From: Owenia fusiformis | Taxonomy: Eukaryota > Annelida > Polychaeta > Sabellida > Oweniidae | DNA length: 64,000 nt | Direction: 5' to 3' | Assembly: GCA_903813345.2 (NCBI GenBank) | Contig: CAIIXF020000004.1 | Coordinates: forward strand, 24,861,985 to 24,925,984 | Shown: one piece after another, positions 8,070-19,012 of the stretch | Position numbering within the stretch: the stretch's first letter is position 1 | Layout: each line of letters starts with the position of its first letter | The notes under the pieces: model-generated | Told to the model about the DNA's origin: nothing | The model's database searches: none | Seen by the model: the letters and a program-made list of their open reading frames with translations, nothing else | Program-made: the position numbers and the translations under genes

Positions 8070-9938
8070 ATGGAAAATATGTTTAGAACGATTTTAATAA
8101 TAGTGGGCTCTCCCATCTATACAGATGGCCTGATTTGTCCAGTTGGGTATAACCTAGTGAGGGACATCCAAGTTGTTGAGCCTGAGAACTTGACATGGTC
8201 TGAAGCTGCTATGGAGTGTATTAGGAAGAAAGGGAGAATCCTCACAGTGGTAGGCAATCAATCTGAACAGATTGCTAAAGATGCAATGGAGAAATCGCTA
8301 GGCAAGACCTGGGTAGGATATACTGGTTATTATATTAAAGATGAATTAGATGAATCTGATTTGAGAACACCATTCTACATTATGAAGTATATCAAAGATG
8401 AACAGTTTGATGCATCTTCATTTAGTGAGTATGCAGAACATGCTAGAATTGATAATCAATATGCATGGTGGCCAAAGGCTGCAAGACTTGGTCAATGGGT
8501 CCAGGTTGATCTAAGGAAAACAATGTGCATTCATGGCATTGTAACAAAGGGACATAAGAACACATATCAGTGGACAACAGTTTACAAACTCCATTACAGA
8601 AATAAGTGTAGCAAATTCCACATATTTGAAAATGATGGTAAAGAAGAACTGACTGCAAATAAGCCAACTGCTTATCAAAACTTTACAGAACCATTTAATG
8701 CACAGTTTATACGTCTTTATCCACAAAAATGGAACAAGGATTACCCTGCAATAAGATTCGACCTCCTAGTATCAAATGATAGTTGCCCAACTGACTTGCC
8801 ATGTGGTAAATGTCCTGCTATTATGAACACACCTACAGGCAATGTTACAGTCCAGTATGAGCCATGTTGCTCCAAGCTACCATATATCTGTGAGATAGAA
8901 TTATGTGACCAAGATCATAAAGAGGCTCCAACACAGGCAATTGTTACAGATTCACCTTTTGACTATGGCACTCCAAATCCTGAAATACAGAAAGAATCTT
9001 CAACCCTTCCAACTATTACAGAATTAGCTATTGACAATACTACAAACATTCCTGGTGCAAATCATGGAAACTGTCCTTGTGCTTTATGCTCTACTTCACT
9101 TACTATTGGACTGGCAATTGGAATGGGGTTTTTCATGATCGTCTCAGTTATCTTACTGATTTTGCTGATTCTTTCACAGCATTATAAAAACAGCTGTATA
9201 TATGCATGCACTTACCCATCAAAGGCAGGAAATGAACATCATATTGACACCAACAAGAAGGATTTTAACCAAACAGTTGAAATGGTTACACCAAAAGTAA
9301 CATCAAAAGCTGAGCTTGTTGATCTGTACTCTCAAGTTGATATTAAAACTAAACATCAAAAATCAGAATTGGTTTCTATCAATAAGGAGACAGATGACAC
9401 TACATATGATACTGCCTGTCATGATACTACAAATAATGCAACTGCCTCTGCACAGTATCATACCCCTGTCGATGTTGATCTTTACAGTGTTGAGCAGAAA
9501 GTAGGTGAAGGCAAAACTATGGATATTAATGACCTATATACTCAAGTTGATATCAAAACAAAAGTGCCAAAATCAGATAGAAGTGGTGCCAAGAAGGAAA
9601 CAGATCAAGCTACATGGACAGTTGATGCTGTTCAATATCATTCTATTGCCGATGTGGATAATTACAATGTTGAGCAGAAAGTGGATGATTGCAAACCCCT
9701 GGATGAAGCTAATGATCTATTTACTGCAGTTGATGATAAAACAAAAGTTCAAAAGTCAGAGAGAAGTGTTGCCAAGAAGAAAACAGATGAATCTACATGG
9801 AAAGTTGGTGCTGTGGACACTACTCGATATCATACTACTGCTGATGTCGATAATTACAGTGCAGGGCAGAAAGTGGATGATTGTGAAATTCCAGATGGAA
9901 TTGAAATGATGGGAAATGAGATATACTCAGATGCTTAG
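8070..9938 (+). CDS. CTLD/F5-8C transmembrane receptor 4 (three tail modules)
   Basis: Intronless, 622 aa. Signal peptide about 1-19. CTLD N-half: C23-P-V-G-Y, TWSEAAMEC with C50, TWVGYTG at 80-86. F5/8C domain about 102-234 (W143-VQVDLRKTMCIHGI, FNAQFIRLY, IRFDLLV). C239, C245 and C248 lead into the C-terminal CTLD part with C266, C267 and PYICE ending C274/E275. Stalk 276-342. Transmembrane helix about 343-368. The cytoplasmic tail of 254 residues has three modules: DLYSQVD (Y420), DLYTQVD (Y490) and DLFTAVD, where the tyrosine is F551. It ends EIYSDA. The loss of one module tyrosine is notable. A sensing and signalling role at the plasma membrane is inferred; the ligand cannot be read from the sequence. 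Confidence 0.87.
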   Translation: MENMFRTILIIVGSPIYTDGLICPVGYNLVRDIQVVEPENLTWSEAAMECIRKKGRILTVVGNQSEQIAKDAMEKSLGKTWVGYTGYYIKDELDESDLRTPFYIMKYIKDEQFDASSFSEYAEHARIDNQYAWWPKAARLGQWVQVDLRKTMCIHGIVTKGHKNTYQWTTVYKLHYRNKCSKFHIFENDGKEELTANKPTAYQNFTEPFNAQFIRLYPQKWNKDYPAIRFDLLVSNDSCPTDLPCGKCPAIMNTPTGNVTVQYEPCCSKLPYICEIELCDQDHKEAPTQAIVTDSPFDYGTPNPEIQKESSTLPTITELAIDNTTNIPGANHGNCPCALCSTSLTIGLAIGMGFFMIVSVILLILLILSQHYKNSCIYACTYPSKAGNEHHIDTNKKDFNQTVEMVTPKVTSKAELVDLYSQVDIKTKHQKSELVSINKETDDTTYDTACHDTTNNATASAQYHTPVDVDLYSVEQKVGEGKTMDINDLYTQVDIKTKVPKSDRSGAKKETDQATWTVDAVQYHSIADVDNYNVEQKVDDCKPLDEANDLFTAVDDKTKVQKSERSVAKKKTDESTWKVGAVDTTRYHTTADVDNYSAGQKVDDCEIPDGIEMMGNEIYSDA

Positions 9939-10620
9939 CCATTGGGTGTAGCAATGCAAGAGGCAGGCAAGGCCCCACCACAGAAATCCCAAATTTCAGA
10001 AAATTGTATTTTTGAACATTTTTTGATGATTTCACTGAGAGCAATTGCCTCAAAGAAATTGTGATATATCTTAATGTCAAAGTTACTGATGCTATCGAAG
10101 TACAACAATATTTGTTTCATTGAACACTCTATCTACACAAAAAGCATGTAGTCCTTATTATTGAGGAAGTTAGTCCAAAATAAGTGGATGGCATTTTTGT
10201 ATCACCCAGTACTTACGATACCTTCTTTAGCTCGCATGCTTGTCCTGTTTGACCTGGCCTTTAGATCTTAGTTACATTAGCTATATACTGTCTATCATCC
10301 AATTATGTCTTAAAGTGCAGATTCTCTAATTATTCTATCAAAAACAGAGAATATATAATGATTTACAGCTATTTTAAATGTATGAACTCATATATCAGAG
10401 TGTTTTAAAACCTTTTTTGCTCATATTTTAATCAAGCTGCGTTAAATGTATAAATATTAATAATGTATACTATAGTCTATGTATCATAATCTTGTAATAT
10501 ATCAGAAAGATTGAATTTGCACTATTTTTGACTCATAAGCTAATTAATTATATAAAATATAATAAATATATGACAATTTATAATATGATTTTGTTATTAT
10601 CAGATCAATATGCATTATAT
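9939..10620. other. 3' flank of receptor 4
   Basis: Parallels the receptor 3 flank: gtgtagcaatgcaagaggca after the stop, the right end of the cagggtgacac-type MITE near 10197-10217, and 10283-10610 matching 6826-7172. No gene. Confidence 0.65.
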
Positions 10621-11458
10621 TTAAATATTATTTGTTGAGCATAGTTGCAAATGGGTAAAGATAAAACAGTATAAAAAACAAAGTGACCTTACATATAAAG
10701 AAAAATACTCTTGTGCTCAAATTAGCTATGAAGTAAGAATCTTTAGATCAAAGGTTGTATGAAGAAGCAGAAATCTGACTAATCCAGTACGTAACTCTAC
10801 CCTTTTAACATAACAGACGTACAGTAAAACCTGTATAAGACTGGAACTCCTTGGAACCTCAGAGTAATGTTCAACTCGGAGGGGGGGGGGGGGGGTTGTT
10901 GCACTTACAGAGGTTCATTTTACATAAATTTTAATTGGCAACTGGATTTGTTGACTATAGATGGTGCAAAAAACAGATCATGATTATTCAGTTAATTATT
11001 TTATATGTAATGATCTAGGATCGAAATTAAAGATATCGTCCTTTAAAAAGTTCATATTTGGTTAATTGGTAGCAAGAGGCAGACAGTTCTAAGAAGTTTA
11101 TAGTGCATCTATAGAGAAATATCCACTTATCTGGGTCGTGACTAGGATGTATTATTCATTAAGATTCATCGATAATATTCTTGGAAAAAACTATAGTTTT
11201 CCTTGTTTTTGTTTTGTTTTAGAATTTTTTTGTTTAATCTCATAAGTATTTTGTGAATTAGTATTTCATTTATTGTCTACAATAATAGACCTTTCCATGA
11301 AAATTAAAAGCATTATATTATTAATTATTCTTTCTAAAACAGTATAGTGTAGATTCAAACATGCTAACATATTATCCGTTGCAATACAGAAAATATTGGT
11401 ACGGAGGGTACAATCTCAGTAGCAATACAGAGGATCACACGATAAAAACGTTATCTAA
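10621..11458. other. Gene-free AT-rich DNA
   Basis: No coding signal. Contains a 14-base G run at about 10881 within a segment starting cagtaaaacctgtataagac, a phrase reminiscent of pogo/Tigger-type transposon ends. 11378-11508 is a repeat shared with 24614-24778 (cagtagcaatacagaggatc). Confidence 0.4.
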
Positions 11459-11496
11459 TGATTTGAAGTGCAATACATGTATTGCACTTCAAATCA
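11459..11496. repeat. Perfect 38-bp palindrome
   Basis: tgatttgaagtgcaataca followed at once by its exact reverse complement. It sits inside the dispersed repeat shared with about 24.7 kb, where the two halves are separated by extra sequence. Confidence 0.9.
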
Positions 11497-12012
11497 GTAA
11501 ATAACTTATATTGTAGATTGTTTAGCTATACCCATGTACATTGTATTTGTGGTAATGCAATAAATAAATACATTTTAAACCCTGCCACCTTATGGTACAT
11601 CAAAGAATTAGATACGCTATCTTGACTGGATTGATTATGTTGTGATTATGTTAGTATACAGCCAATCTTCAACAGTACCGTACATCGCGATGTGCATCGA
11701 TGTTTACTACTGAAAATTGCCGATGCATCGATGTACGATTATGGCACATTGCGACAACACTGATAGGTGGCACTCCTGGGTTTATTGGGATTTAACACCA
11801 ATGTAAAATATTATGAGGCTTTGTTATAACAGCTTTGAAATCTTGTAAAAGTCTCGTTTGTAATGTGAAGAAATTTGAATATTTCAGCATTAAGTTCTCA
11901 CATTTTTTCTGCATTATGACATATTTGATTTCGACCTTTTGCTTTTTAAATGAAATTTTATCACTCTGTGTCTTTTTGTAATATGTTAATGTCTAAATAA
12001 ATGATTTGAAGA

Positions 12013-12221
12013 ACAAAATATGACATATTTAACAATAAAATATGACATATTTTACAATAAAATATGACATATTTTATAATAAAAAATGACATATTTACAA
12101 TAAAATATGACATATTTTACAAAAAAATATGACATATTTTACAATAAAAACATAAATGATTTGAAGAACAAAATGTGACATATTTAACAATAAAATATGA
12201 CATATTTTACAATAAAAACAT
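12013..12221. repeat. Tandem repeat of about 21-22 bp
   Basis: About nine units of the form acaataaaatatgacatatt with small variations. A longer unit starting atgatttgaagaacaaaat also recurs. It ends about 40 bases before the PCCB exon acceptor. Confidence 0.9.
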
Positions 12222-12242
12222 AAACTCACTGAATGTTTCTAA

Positions 12243-12905
<663 letters not shown>

Positions 12906-12915
12906 TCATGTTTCC

Positions 12916-13229
12916 AGAGTGAAATGAAACATCTTTCCGAACCTCATTGGAACAAAACGACATAAACACAACATGTTTAGGTCTCTCAATATTGCAATTG
13001 TACAAAGGAAATTTTGGTTGATTTTAAAAAAGTATCTTGTTAATGAAATAAAAGGTTTTTCTTGATTTTTATCTATTTTGGGGGGATTTTGTTTTAATTT
13101 TTTGAATACTTTTTTAAAATCAACCAAAAATTCCTTTGTATAACTTTAATATTGAGAGGTCTAAAAACATGTTGTATATGCTATTTTGTTCCAACAAGGT
13201 TCGGAAAGACATTTTATTTCATTCTCAAG
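12916..13229. mobile_element. Large foldback element
   Basis: Two arms of about 120 bp in inverted orientation (12916-13035 and 13108-13229). The outer ends are gtgaaatgaaacatctttcc and its complement ggaaagacattttatttcat. The inner part ggttgattttaaaaaagtat is mirrored. The spacer is about 75 bp. It is a MITE-like hairpin without coding capacity. Confidence 0.8.
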
Positions 13230-13547
13230 AATTAGTAGAAAGGAGCAAAAACGATTGCACTAAAAAAACAAAAAATGTTAACAAAAACAGTTAAATAAAA
13301 TATTTCTAAATAATTTTCGCATTAAATTGTTGTCAATCAGTCAACATTACAAAAAATACCATGTTTTTTTACAGAATGTTTTCAATGATTGGTTTTAGAG
13401 AAAAACATTGTTGAATTCAGTTCTCCATATCGATACATATCCTTTGAATATTTTAAAAACATTTTATTTGTATAAAAAAATCAAAAAATACCCTCGGGTC
13501 TACTTTTACTACATTGGTTTCATGATATGTTTTATTTTTGGTCAGTC

Positions 13548-13668
13548 TTCATGTCGATTGTTGTCTTCATGTCACTTGTTGTTTTCATGTCACTTGTTGT
13601 ATCCAAATCACTTGTTGTTTTCATGTCACTTGTTGTTGCTATGTCACTTGTTGTTTTTATGTCATTTG
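13548..13668. repeat. Short tandem repeat, about 19 bp
   Basis: Six to seven units of the type catgtcacttgttgttttc with variants. It makes an apparent repetitive open frame that I do not regard as a gene. Confidence 0.85.
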
Positions 13669-13899
13669 ATGTCCTTTAGAGAGACAATAGCTGACTTTAA
13701 AGTGTTAAGATAATGATCTACTCTACAATGTCATACTGACCCATCCTAGATTACCATGGTAACCTTTTGATTTACAAGTCTGTGGTAAGATGTAATGAGT
13801 ATTAGAATGTAGTTTCTCCTGATTTGATAGGTAATCATGGGTTAATCAAGCCTTATGTCTCATATCTCATGTATGATAAGATCAACATCATCATTACCT

Positions 13900-14075
13900 G
13901 TAAAAATTTGAACGATGGTCATGATTTGAAATGCAAAATAGAGTGGAAAAGAGTGGAATTAGCAAGGAATAAAGTAAATAGGCATGTAGTCAACACTCTA
14001 AATTGTATAGAAATGCAAGAAAATCAGACACTTTATTCAAAATTTAAAGAGAAATGTATGGAATAAATAAAGCTG
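13900..14075 (+). repeat. Dispersed repeat family member
   Basis: The phrases aaatagagtggaaaagagtg, agcaaggaataaagtaaa and tcaaaatttaaagagaaa recur at 30010-30095, 36515-36660 and, in part, 37578-37650 and 42170-42245. Origin unknown. Confidence 0.6.
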
Positions 14076-14229
14076 GAGAGAGAGTAAAAGGGACGTAATT
14101 TGCGATCAAAGAGTAATTGAAAATGTTTCAGAGTATTTGAATGTCATTATGCTCTTTATCCATGATTTAAAAGGGTTATTAACTCTTATGTGTGAGCTGT
14201 TGTATTTTAGATACAATTACTGTATATTA

Positions 14230-14650
14230 TTATTGCATATTAAATTGTTCTATTAAATCTGTATAATAGTCATGGTAATCCTGGACCCGGAAATCTCGGA
14301 GCCTGGAAATAAAAATATACCCTTTGAGAAAAACAAATGAAAATACATTTTTGATGCAAGATCCTTTGACCTCAAAAGTAGCTTTTGTGGCCTTTAGGCG
14401 AAACAAGCTTGGAAAGATGCAAGTCTCATTAATGGTAAAGGTTACCAAAAATACCAAATTAAATTGTTCTATTAAATCTGTATAGTAGACACGCATGGTG
14501 ATGCTAATTTTGTACCCTGAAACCCAGGGGCCTGGAAGTAAAACTCTCCTCTGAGAATGAATACTTCCCATTTCACCAATCGGCAAATTTAAAGGTTTTT
14601 GGTTTCAATTCTGCATTCGGCATAATTAATGTCCGGCATAACTTTTAGCT
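14230..14650. other. Gene-free region with a duplicated phrase
   Basis: attaaattgttctattaaat + ctgtata occurs at about 14239 and 14458, each followed by catggt and a 'gcctggaa(a/g)taaaa' phrase. This is a diverged tandem duplication of about 220 bp. No gene seen from here to 14945. Confidence 0.55.
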
Positions 14651-14944
14651 AAATACACTTCATGTATACAGTTCTGATGTTGATAAAATCTTCAAGACTT
14701 GATTAAAATAGATTCCACAGATTTTAATTGTTGGCATGAATGCCATCCAATTATCCTTCAAGATTGGACATCGTTCTCTCAACTCATTGAATAAACAATA
14801 TGGAATGAATTGAAATACCCTTTTGACCAAGAACAGGCACCCATGAAAGGGGAGATAGATGACAGTACATTGATTTAGATTCTGGTAACCAATCAAATTC
14901 TTGTTTACTATGTATTATTTGATAAATCGTCATCCGGTTACACG

Positions 14945-15080
14945 ATACTTAGCAGTTATGTCCCTATCATTGAATATATGCCTAAGGTCTGTCACCAATA
15001 TAGCCCGAGCTTGCGAGGGTTATATTACGACAGACCGAAGGCATATATTCAATGATACGGACATAACTGTTGTATTACAT
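14945..15080. repeat. Foldback element
   Basis: Arms cagttatgtccctatcattg...gtctgtc and gacagac...caatgatacggacataactg are inverted copies of about 45 bp around a loop reading gcccgagcttgcgagggtta. Similar in build to the hairpin at 1968-2067. Confidence 0.8.
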
Positions 15081-15594
15081 ACTTTTATATCATGGCTACG
15101 TTATATCAATGACGCCACGTGTCTGTGTGCGAGTGAAATTAGGAAGAAATGAAACATGACGTCCCGATGACGTCATAAGATTGTCATGGTAAAAGGTTTG
15201 GCGGCTATACAGGAATATATAGCCGACCTTCAGCTCCATTGACTTCAATACAAATGCTTCACTGGGTATGTAATACAATCATTTACTGATTACTACATCA
15301 CGGATAAATGTTTCTAAATACATGTATTAGTTATTGAAAGAACTTCGAAGTCAGACTCCTCTCAAAGGGTATAGATCCTGGAAAAGACCATAATAAATGC
15401 TGGTAATGAGAAATTGTTATAATGTCAGGCATATTTAAAAGCACTTTGTAAATGCTAGCATGTCCTAATTATTTTCTGATTCATCTCCAATAATTTAATT
15501 TTGTCTTTCATTAGCAAAGCTTTTATACAATTAAAGCTATTTTTAAAACACCTCATCTAGGAAACTGTAACATAAATGAGTCTATCGAGGTCCA

Positions 15595-15780
15595 TATATA
15601 GTAAGGGGGAGTTCCGTGGGTTAGAGCGCCCTCCTGGCCAAAAAGGTTTTCAAAATCATGCAGTTTTTCACCATTTTGAGCACTTTTCAAGTGATTTTGA
15701 GCCAAAATTATCAATGTTGACACCGTCTGGAGTTTTTCAAAAACTGAACCGCCCTCCTTGGCAAAAGCTGACAGCAGCGC
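15595..15780 (+). repeat. Dispersed repeat ('gtttttcaccattctgagca' family)
   Basis: Contains cagtttttcaccattttgag and the phrase cacttttcaagtgatttt. Members on the plus strand also lie at 17085, 38020 and 43161, and reverse members at 23360 and 63255. They are often bounded by C or G runs. Confidence 0.75.
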
Positions 15781-15954
15781 TATCTATATTTTTAGTGCAT
15801 TCTGATACTCTGATCACATCTTTCTTACCCTTTCACCTAAAAGCTAGTGTCAATTAGAAATCTCTGGATATAAGACAAATAAATATACAATTAAGATTCA
15901 TTAAATTGTAATAAAGTCTGTGACAATGAACACTAATAAATGGATTTAATATTA

Positions 15955-16456
15955 CCAGACTCACCCCGGGTGATCAATATCCTGTGTTCCGAATTTCGTT
16001 CCAGCAAGTCAGTGATCCGAGTTGTGTTTTACTGAATCCCGACAAATATGGCGGCTAATTTGACAACAGACGATGTTGATGTCGACAATTATTCAAAACT
16101 TTCTGACAGCATAAGGTAAGACTGAATATAGAGTGGCGCATTCGGTGCCTAAATATGTTTGCAACATTTTCTTAGTTGTTTATCCATATGCGTTGGGCAT
16201 TACTGCTAATCGAAGCATAAGTAAACGTGACCTCATTTTCAACGCTCGCTGGAAAGTATGTCACCGAGCAGTTTTTGACCTTCTGTTAGTTAATGAGATA
16301 AACTGTTATCATGGTATAATTGCTGGGTAGACGTTCAAAGTATGTACCAACTCGTGCTTCCAGTGAATGTAAACCATTTCTATGCATAAGCGTCCTAGAA
16401 GGCATAATAAGATATATTCCATAGTACCGAATAGGAATCGCCAGTGTTCCGACGCA
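15955..16456 (+). repeat. Left arm of inverted duplication
   Basis: Matches the reverse complement of about 17698-18192 across putative 5' UTR, first exon, and about 340 bp of intron. Examples: gaacgaaattcggaacacag (inverse) and gatatattccatagtaccga versus its inverted partner. The arms are separated by about 1.24 kb. Confidence 0.85.
16048..16115 (+). CDS. Candidate first coding exon, left copy
   Basis: ATG in the context gacaaatATGGCGG, 22 codons, then donor ATAAG|gtaag. The protein begins MAANLTTDDV and ends KLSDSI plus two bases. The mirrored copy on the minus strand has the same length, start and donor. No downstream exon of this gene could be recognised, and the second conserved donor in this arm is degraded (gttagt), so this copy may be dead. 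Product unknown. Confidence 0.4.
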
Positions 16457-17084
16457 CTTCATGGATAAATGCTTATAGACTATTGAATCATAATGAACAG
16501 AAGCAGTGTATACTCAAGTGTGATATCTTAATTTATCAAAAATAAGAATTGAATGCATTTGATAATATTGATACTTTGCCAACTTGACTGATTTTTTTCT
16601 AGTCTGAGTAATTAATAAATGAGTAGTGGATTTGATTAATTGAGGATTTCCCATGTTAAAATATGTGAAAATTGTCAAGAGGCCACACACATCAGAGGAT
16701 GAGAGTACAATACAACATGTGTAAATTATGAGACTATGTTGCAACACCTTCAAAGAATGGTCATTTCACAATCCACATTGCACATACTGTAGCAGGCATT
16801 TTTATGATATATTTTAACATTGTCACAAAAACCAGGGATTGACAAAAAATACAGCATATCATATAGCAGGTATATGCCAGGTATTGTAATATATTTCAAC
16901 GTTGTCACTGTTAGAGTAGGCATTACAAGTTACCCATAAAAATATAATAATATTGACAACAGGCTAAAAAGTCTTCACTAAGTAAGCCATAAATGTCACA
17001 TAAAGGCGACGGTCACACCAGGCTTTCACGATAGCATTGCTAAGGTAATGGCAGGATCCATGCATAATTTATTAAATCAGGCCC
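16457..17084. other. Spacer between the arms, first part
   Basis: AT-rich, no gene seen. Two loose copies of a segment with cattttaacattgtcaca-like phrases lie near 16790-16920. Confidence 0.35.
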
Positions 17085-17180
17085 GCAGATAGGAGGGGGG
17101 GGCCTGGTCAGAAATTCTCTCAAAAACTTGCAGTTTTTCACCATTCTGAGCACTTTTCACATGATTTTTTGCCAAAACAA
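17085..17180 (+). repeat. Dispersed repeat ('gtttttcaccattctgagca' family)
   Basis: G-run followed by cttgcagtttttcaccattc and gagcacttttcacatgattt. Truncated member of the family described at 15595. Confidence 0.7.
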
Positions 17181-17862
17181 CAGATGCCAGCCAGATCATA
17201 CTTATAGTAGAAGGCTAGGCTCAAATAAACCTCAAATTGAGGTATTATCATTGAGATACTGATACTATACATACGATCGTGCTATCAAAACTGTCAAAAG
17301 CCCCCCCCCCTTGGCTCCACCCTTGGTAAAACCGCTCCACAATGGTGAATCCTGGATACGGGCCTGTAAATGGTCATCGTGGTTGTACCAGACAGCAATG
17401 CAATGTTTTGATTTGCACACATTTTTTATTTTTAAAAATCTAATTGAGAGCATCCTAATCATGTGAAAAGTTCAATTTTTTTTGAATAGTTATATTCCTT
17501 CTATAAAGTGGGTACACTTTTTGGGACACCCTGTATTTGCAGTTCAATGCCAACTTGTGTGGAAATCAATATACAGGGAAATTCGATCTTGAATTTGTAA
17601 AATAATAACAAGAAAGGTAGCACCAAATTAGCTTGATGTATTCATGAATGGATTCTCAAAAGTATACAAAATATATATAATCTTATTCTGTAGCTTCGGG
17701 ACAATGACTATTCCTATTCGGTAGAATGGAATATATCTTTCAACGACTTCTATGACGCTTATGAAAGATAATAGCTTGGATTCAAACATAGCACAAGTTG
17801 AGACATACTAATAAGGTATACTTTACAGTTATACAATGATCAGAGTATCCATCATTACTTAC

Positions 17863-17920
17863 AGAAGGCAAAGAACGACTCGCTGATATCGTTTTCTGCG
17901 AGCTTTTCGAATTGGGTCAT
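17863..17920 (-). CDS. Candidate alternative or second exon of the minus-strand gene
   Basis: Minus strand ATG at 17920-17918 opens 19 codons (MTQFEKLAENDISESFFAF plus one base) ending at a consensus donor, gtaagtaatg. No acceptor upstream keeps an open frame, so if real it is an alternative first exon. The left arm lacks the ATG and has a mutated donor. Weak evidence. Confidence 0.25.
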
Positions 17921-18032
17921 GTTGGTTTCATGCTTCGATTTGCATTAATAGCCTACACATATGGATAATCGTTTAGGAACATGTTGAAAACATATTCCAG
18001 CACCGAATGCATTACTCTATATTCATTCTTAC

Positions 18033-18100
18033 CTTATGCTATCTGATTTGTTTGACACATTTTCGTCACCTGGCTCGTCCAGTGGCGAACGAGACGCCAT
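18033..18100 (-). CDS. Candidate first coding exon, right copy
   Basis: On the minus strand: ATG (18100-18098) in context gataaatATGGCG, 22 codons beginning MASRSPLDEP and ending NKSDSI plus two bases, donor ATAAG|gtaag. Identical length and phase to the left copy. A second possible start and exon follows on the same strand (next entry). Product not recognised; no further exons identified. Confidence 0.42.
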
Positions 18101-18192
18101 ATTTATCGGGATTCAGTAAAAACACAACTCGGGTCACTGACTTGCTGGAACGAAATTCGGAACACAGGATATTGATCATCCGGGGTGAGACT

Positions 18193-18830
18193 ATGAACTT
18201 ATTTAATACAATTAAGATTGATGCTAAAAAATCAATCCCAAAAGTAGCTGTCATGGACTAGATAGGAGCTTCAATTTGAAATAAAAGGTAGCGATCTACT
18301 CTGATTGTGTAAGGTGACACAAAGAGAGCTTATCTTTTATTTGAATAATATAGATGGGGCTATCATTTAAAAAAATGAAATCAGACTACGTTTTGTACTG
18401 TGACTCCATGACAACTGTAAGAAAAACACCTCAACCACAATGAAACACTTTTTTAGAGTTAATGAAGGTGTTTCACTTTCACAAGAGCTAATTTTTTTTT
18501 ATGTCACCACCTCAAGTGGTATAGTCTCCAACTTTTTTGTTAATGTGCTTGCTGGTCATAGTTTGGTGGCCGGTGTTCTACAACTGCAGCAAATGGAAGG
18601 TGATATCTTGCATGATAATGCCTTGTTAAATTACTGTTAGAGTATTTTGATGCAGATAGAAATAGAATTTAATTAAAGTTGCAGAATTTGCATTTACTAA
18701 TCATTGATTTGTAATCCTAAATTTGTCGTTGATACAATCATTCTTTCAACTTTGCCAATCATTGCAATCTACACAGGAATATCTGATTTATTGTAGCAGA
18801 CGGCTTTCGTTGCCTAATCTAAAATCTTGC
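18193..18830. other. Gene-free region
   Basis: No coding segment, repeat or signal that I can support. Confidence 0.3.
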
Positions 18831-18834
18831 GTTT

Positions 18835-19012
18835 TTACTCCTTTTCTCTCCAAAATTTGAATAAACTGCTAAAATTTCTTGCATTTCTTTACAATTTGGA
18901 CTATTGACTACATGACAATATATTTTATTCCTTGCTGATTCCACTCTTTTTCACGGAACTTTCCATTTTAAATCATGACTAACATGGCATTCCTTCTCGA
19001 ATCACTGATCTT
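18835..19012 (+). repeat. Dispersed 'ttttctctccaaaatttga' family
   Basis: Phrases cttttctctccaaaatttga, tacaatttgg...ctac and tattccttgctgattcc recur, diverged, at 22466, 33435, 34935, 48000, 49225 and upstream of all three cGLR genes. Always on the plus strand here. Origin unknown, perhaps an old transposon. Confidence 0.7.

Larger units (their letters stand above)
17698..18192 (-). repeat. Right arm of inverted duplication
   Basis: Inverted partner of 15955-16456. Putative UTR and intron parts are well conserved between arms, while the middle of the 68-bp exon is not. Confidence 0.85.

Noticed and set aside
8070-9938. Classical ITIM or ITAM assignment for the tail motifs
   Set aside because: The residue two before the tyrosine is Asp or Glu, not Ile, Val, Leu or Ser, and tyrosine spacing does not fit ITAM. 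The motifs are described only as SH2-type.
13408-13713. Open frame of 101 codons with Ser/Cys/His repeats
   Set aside because: Generated by the 19-bp tandem repeat.
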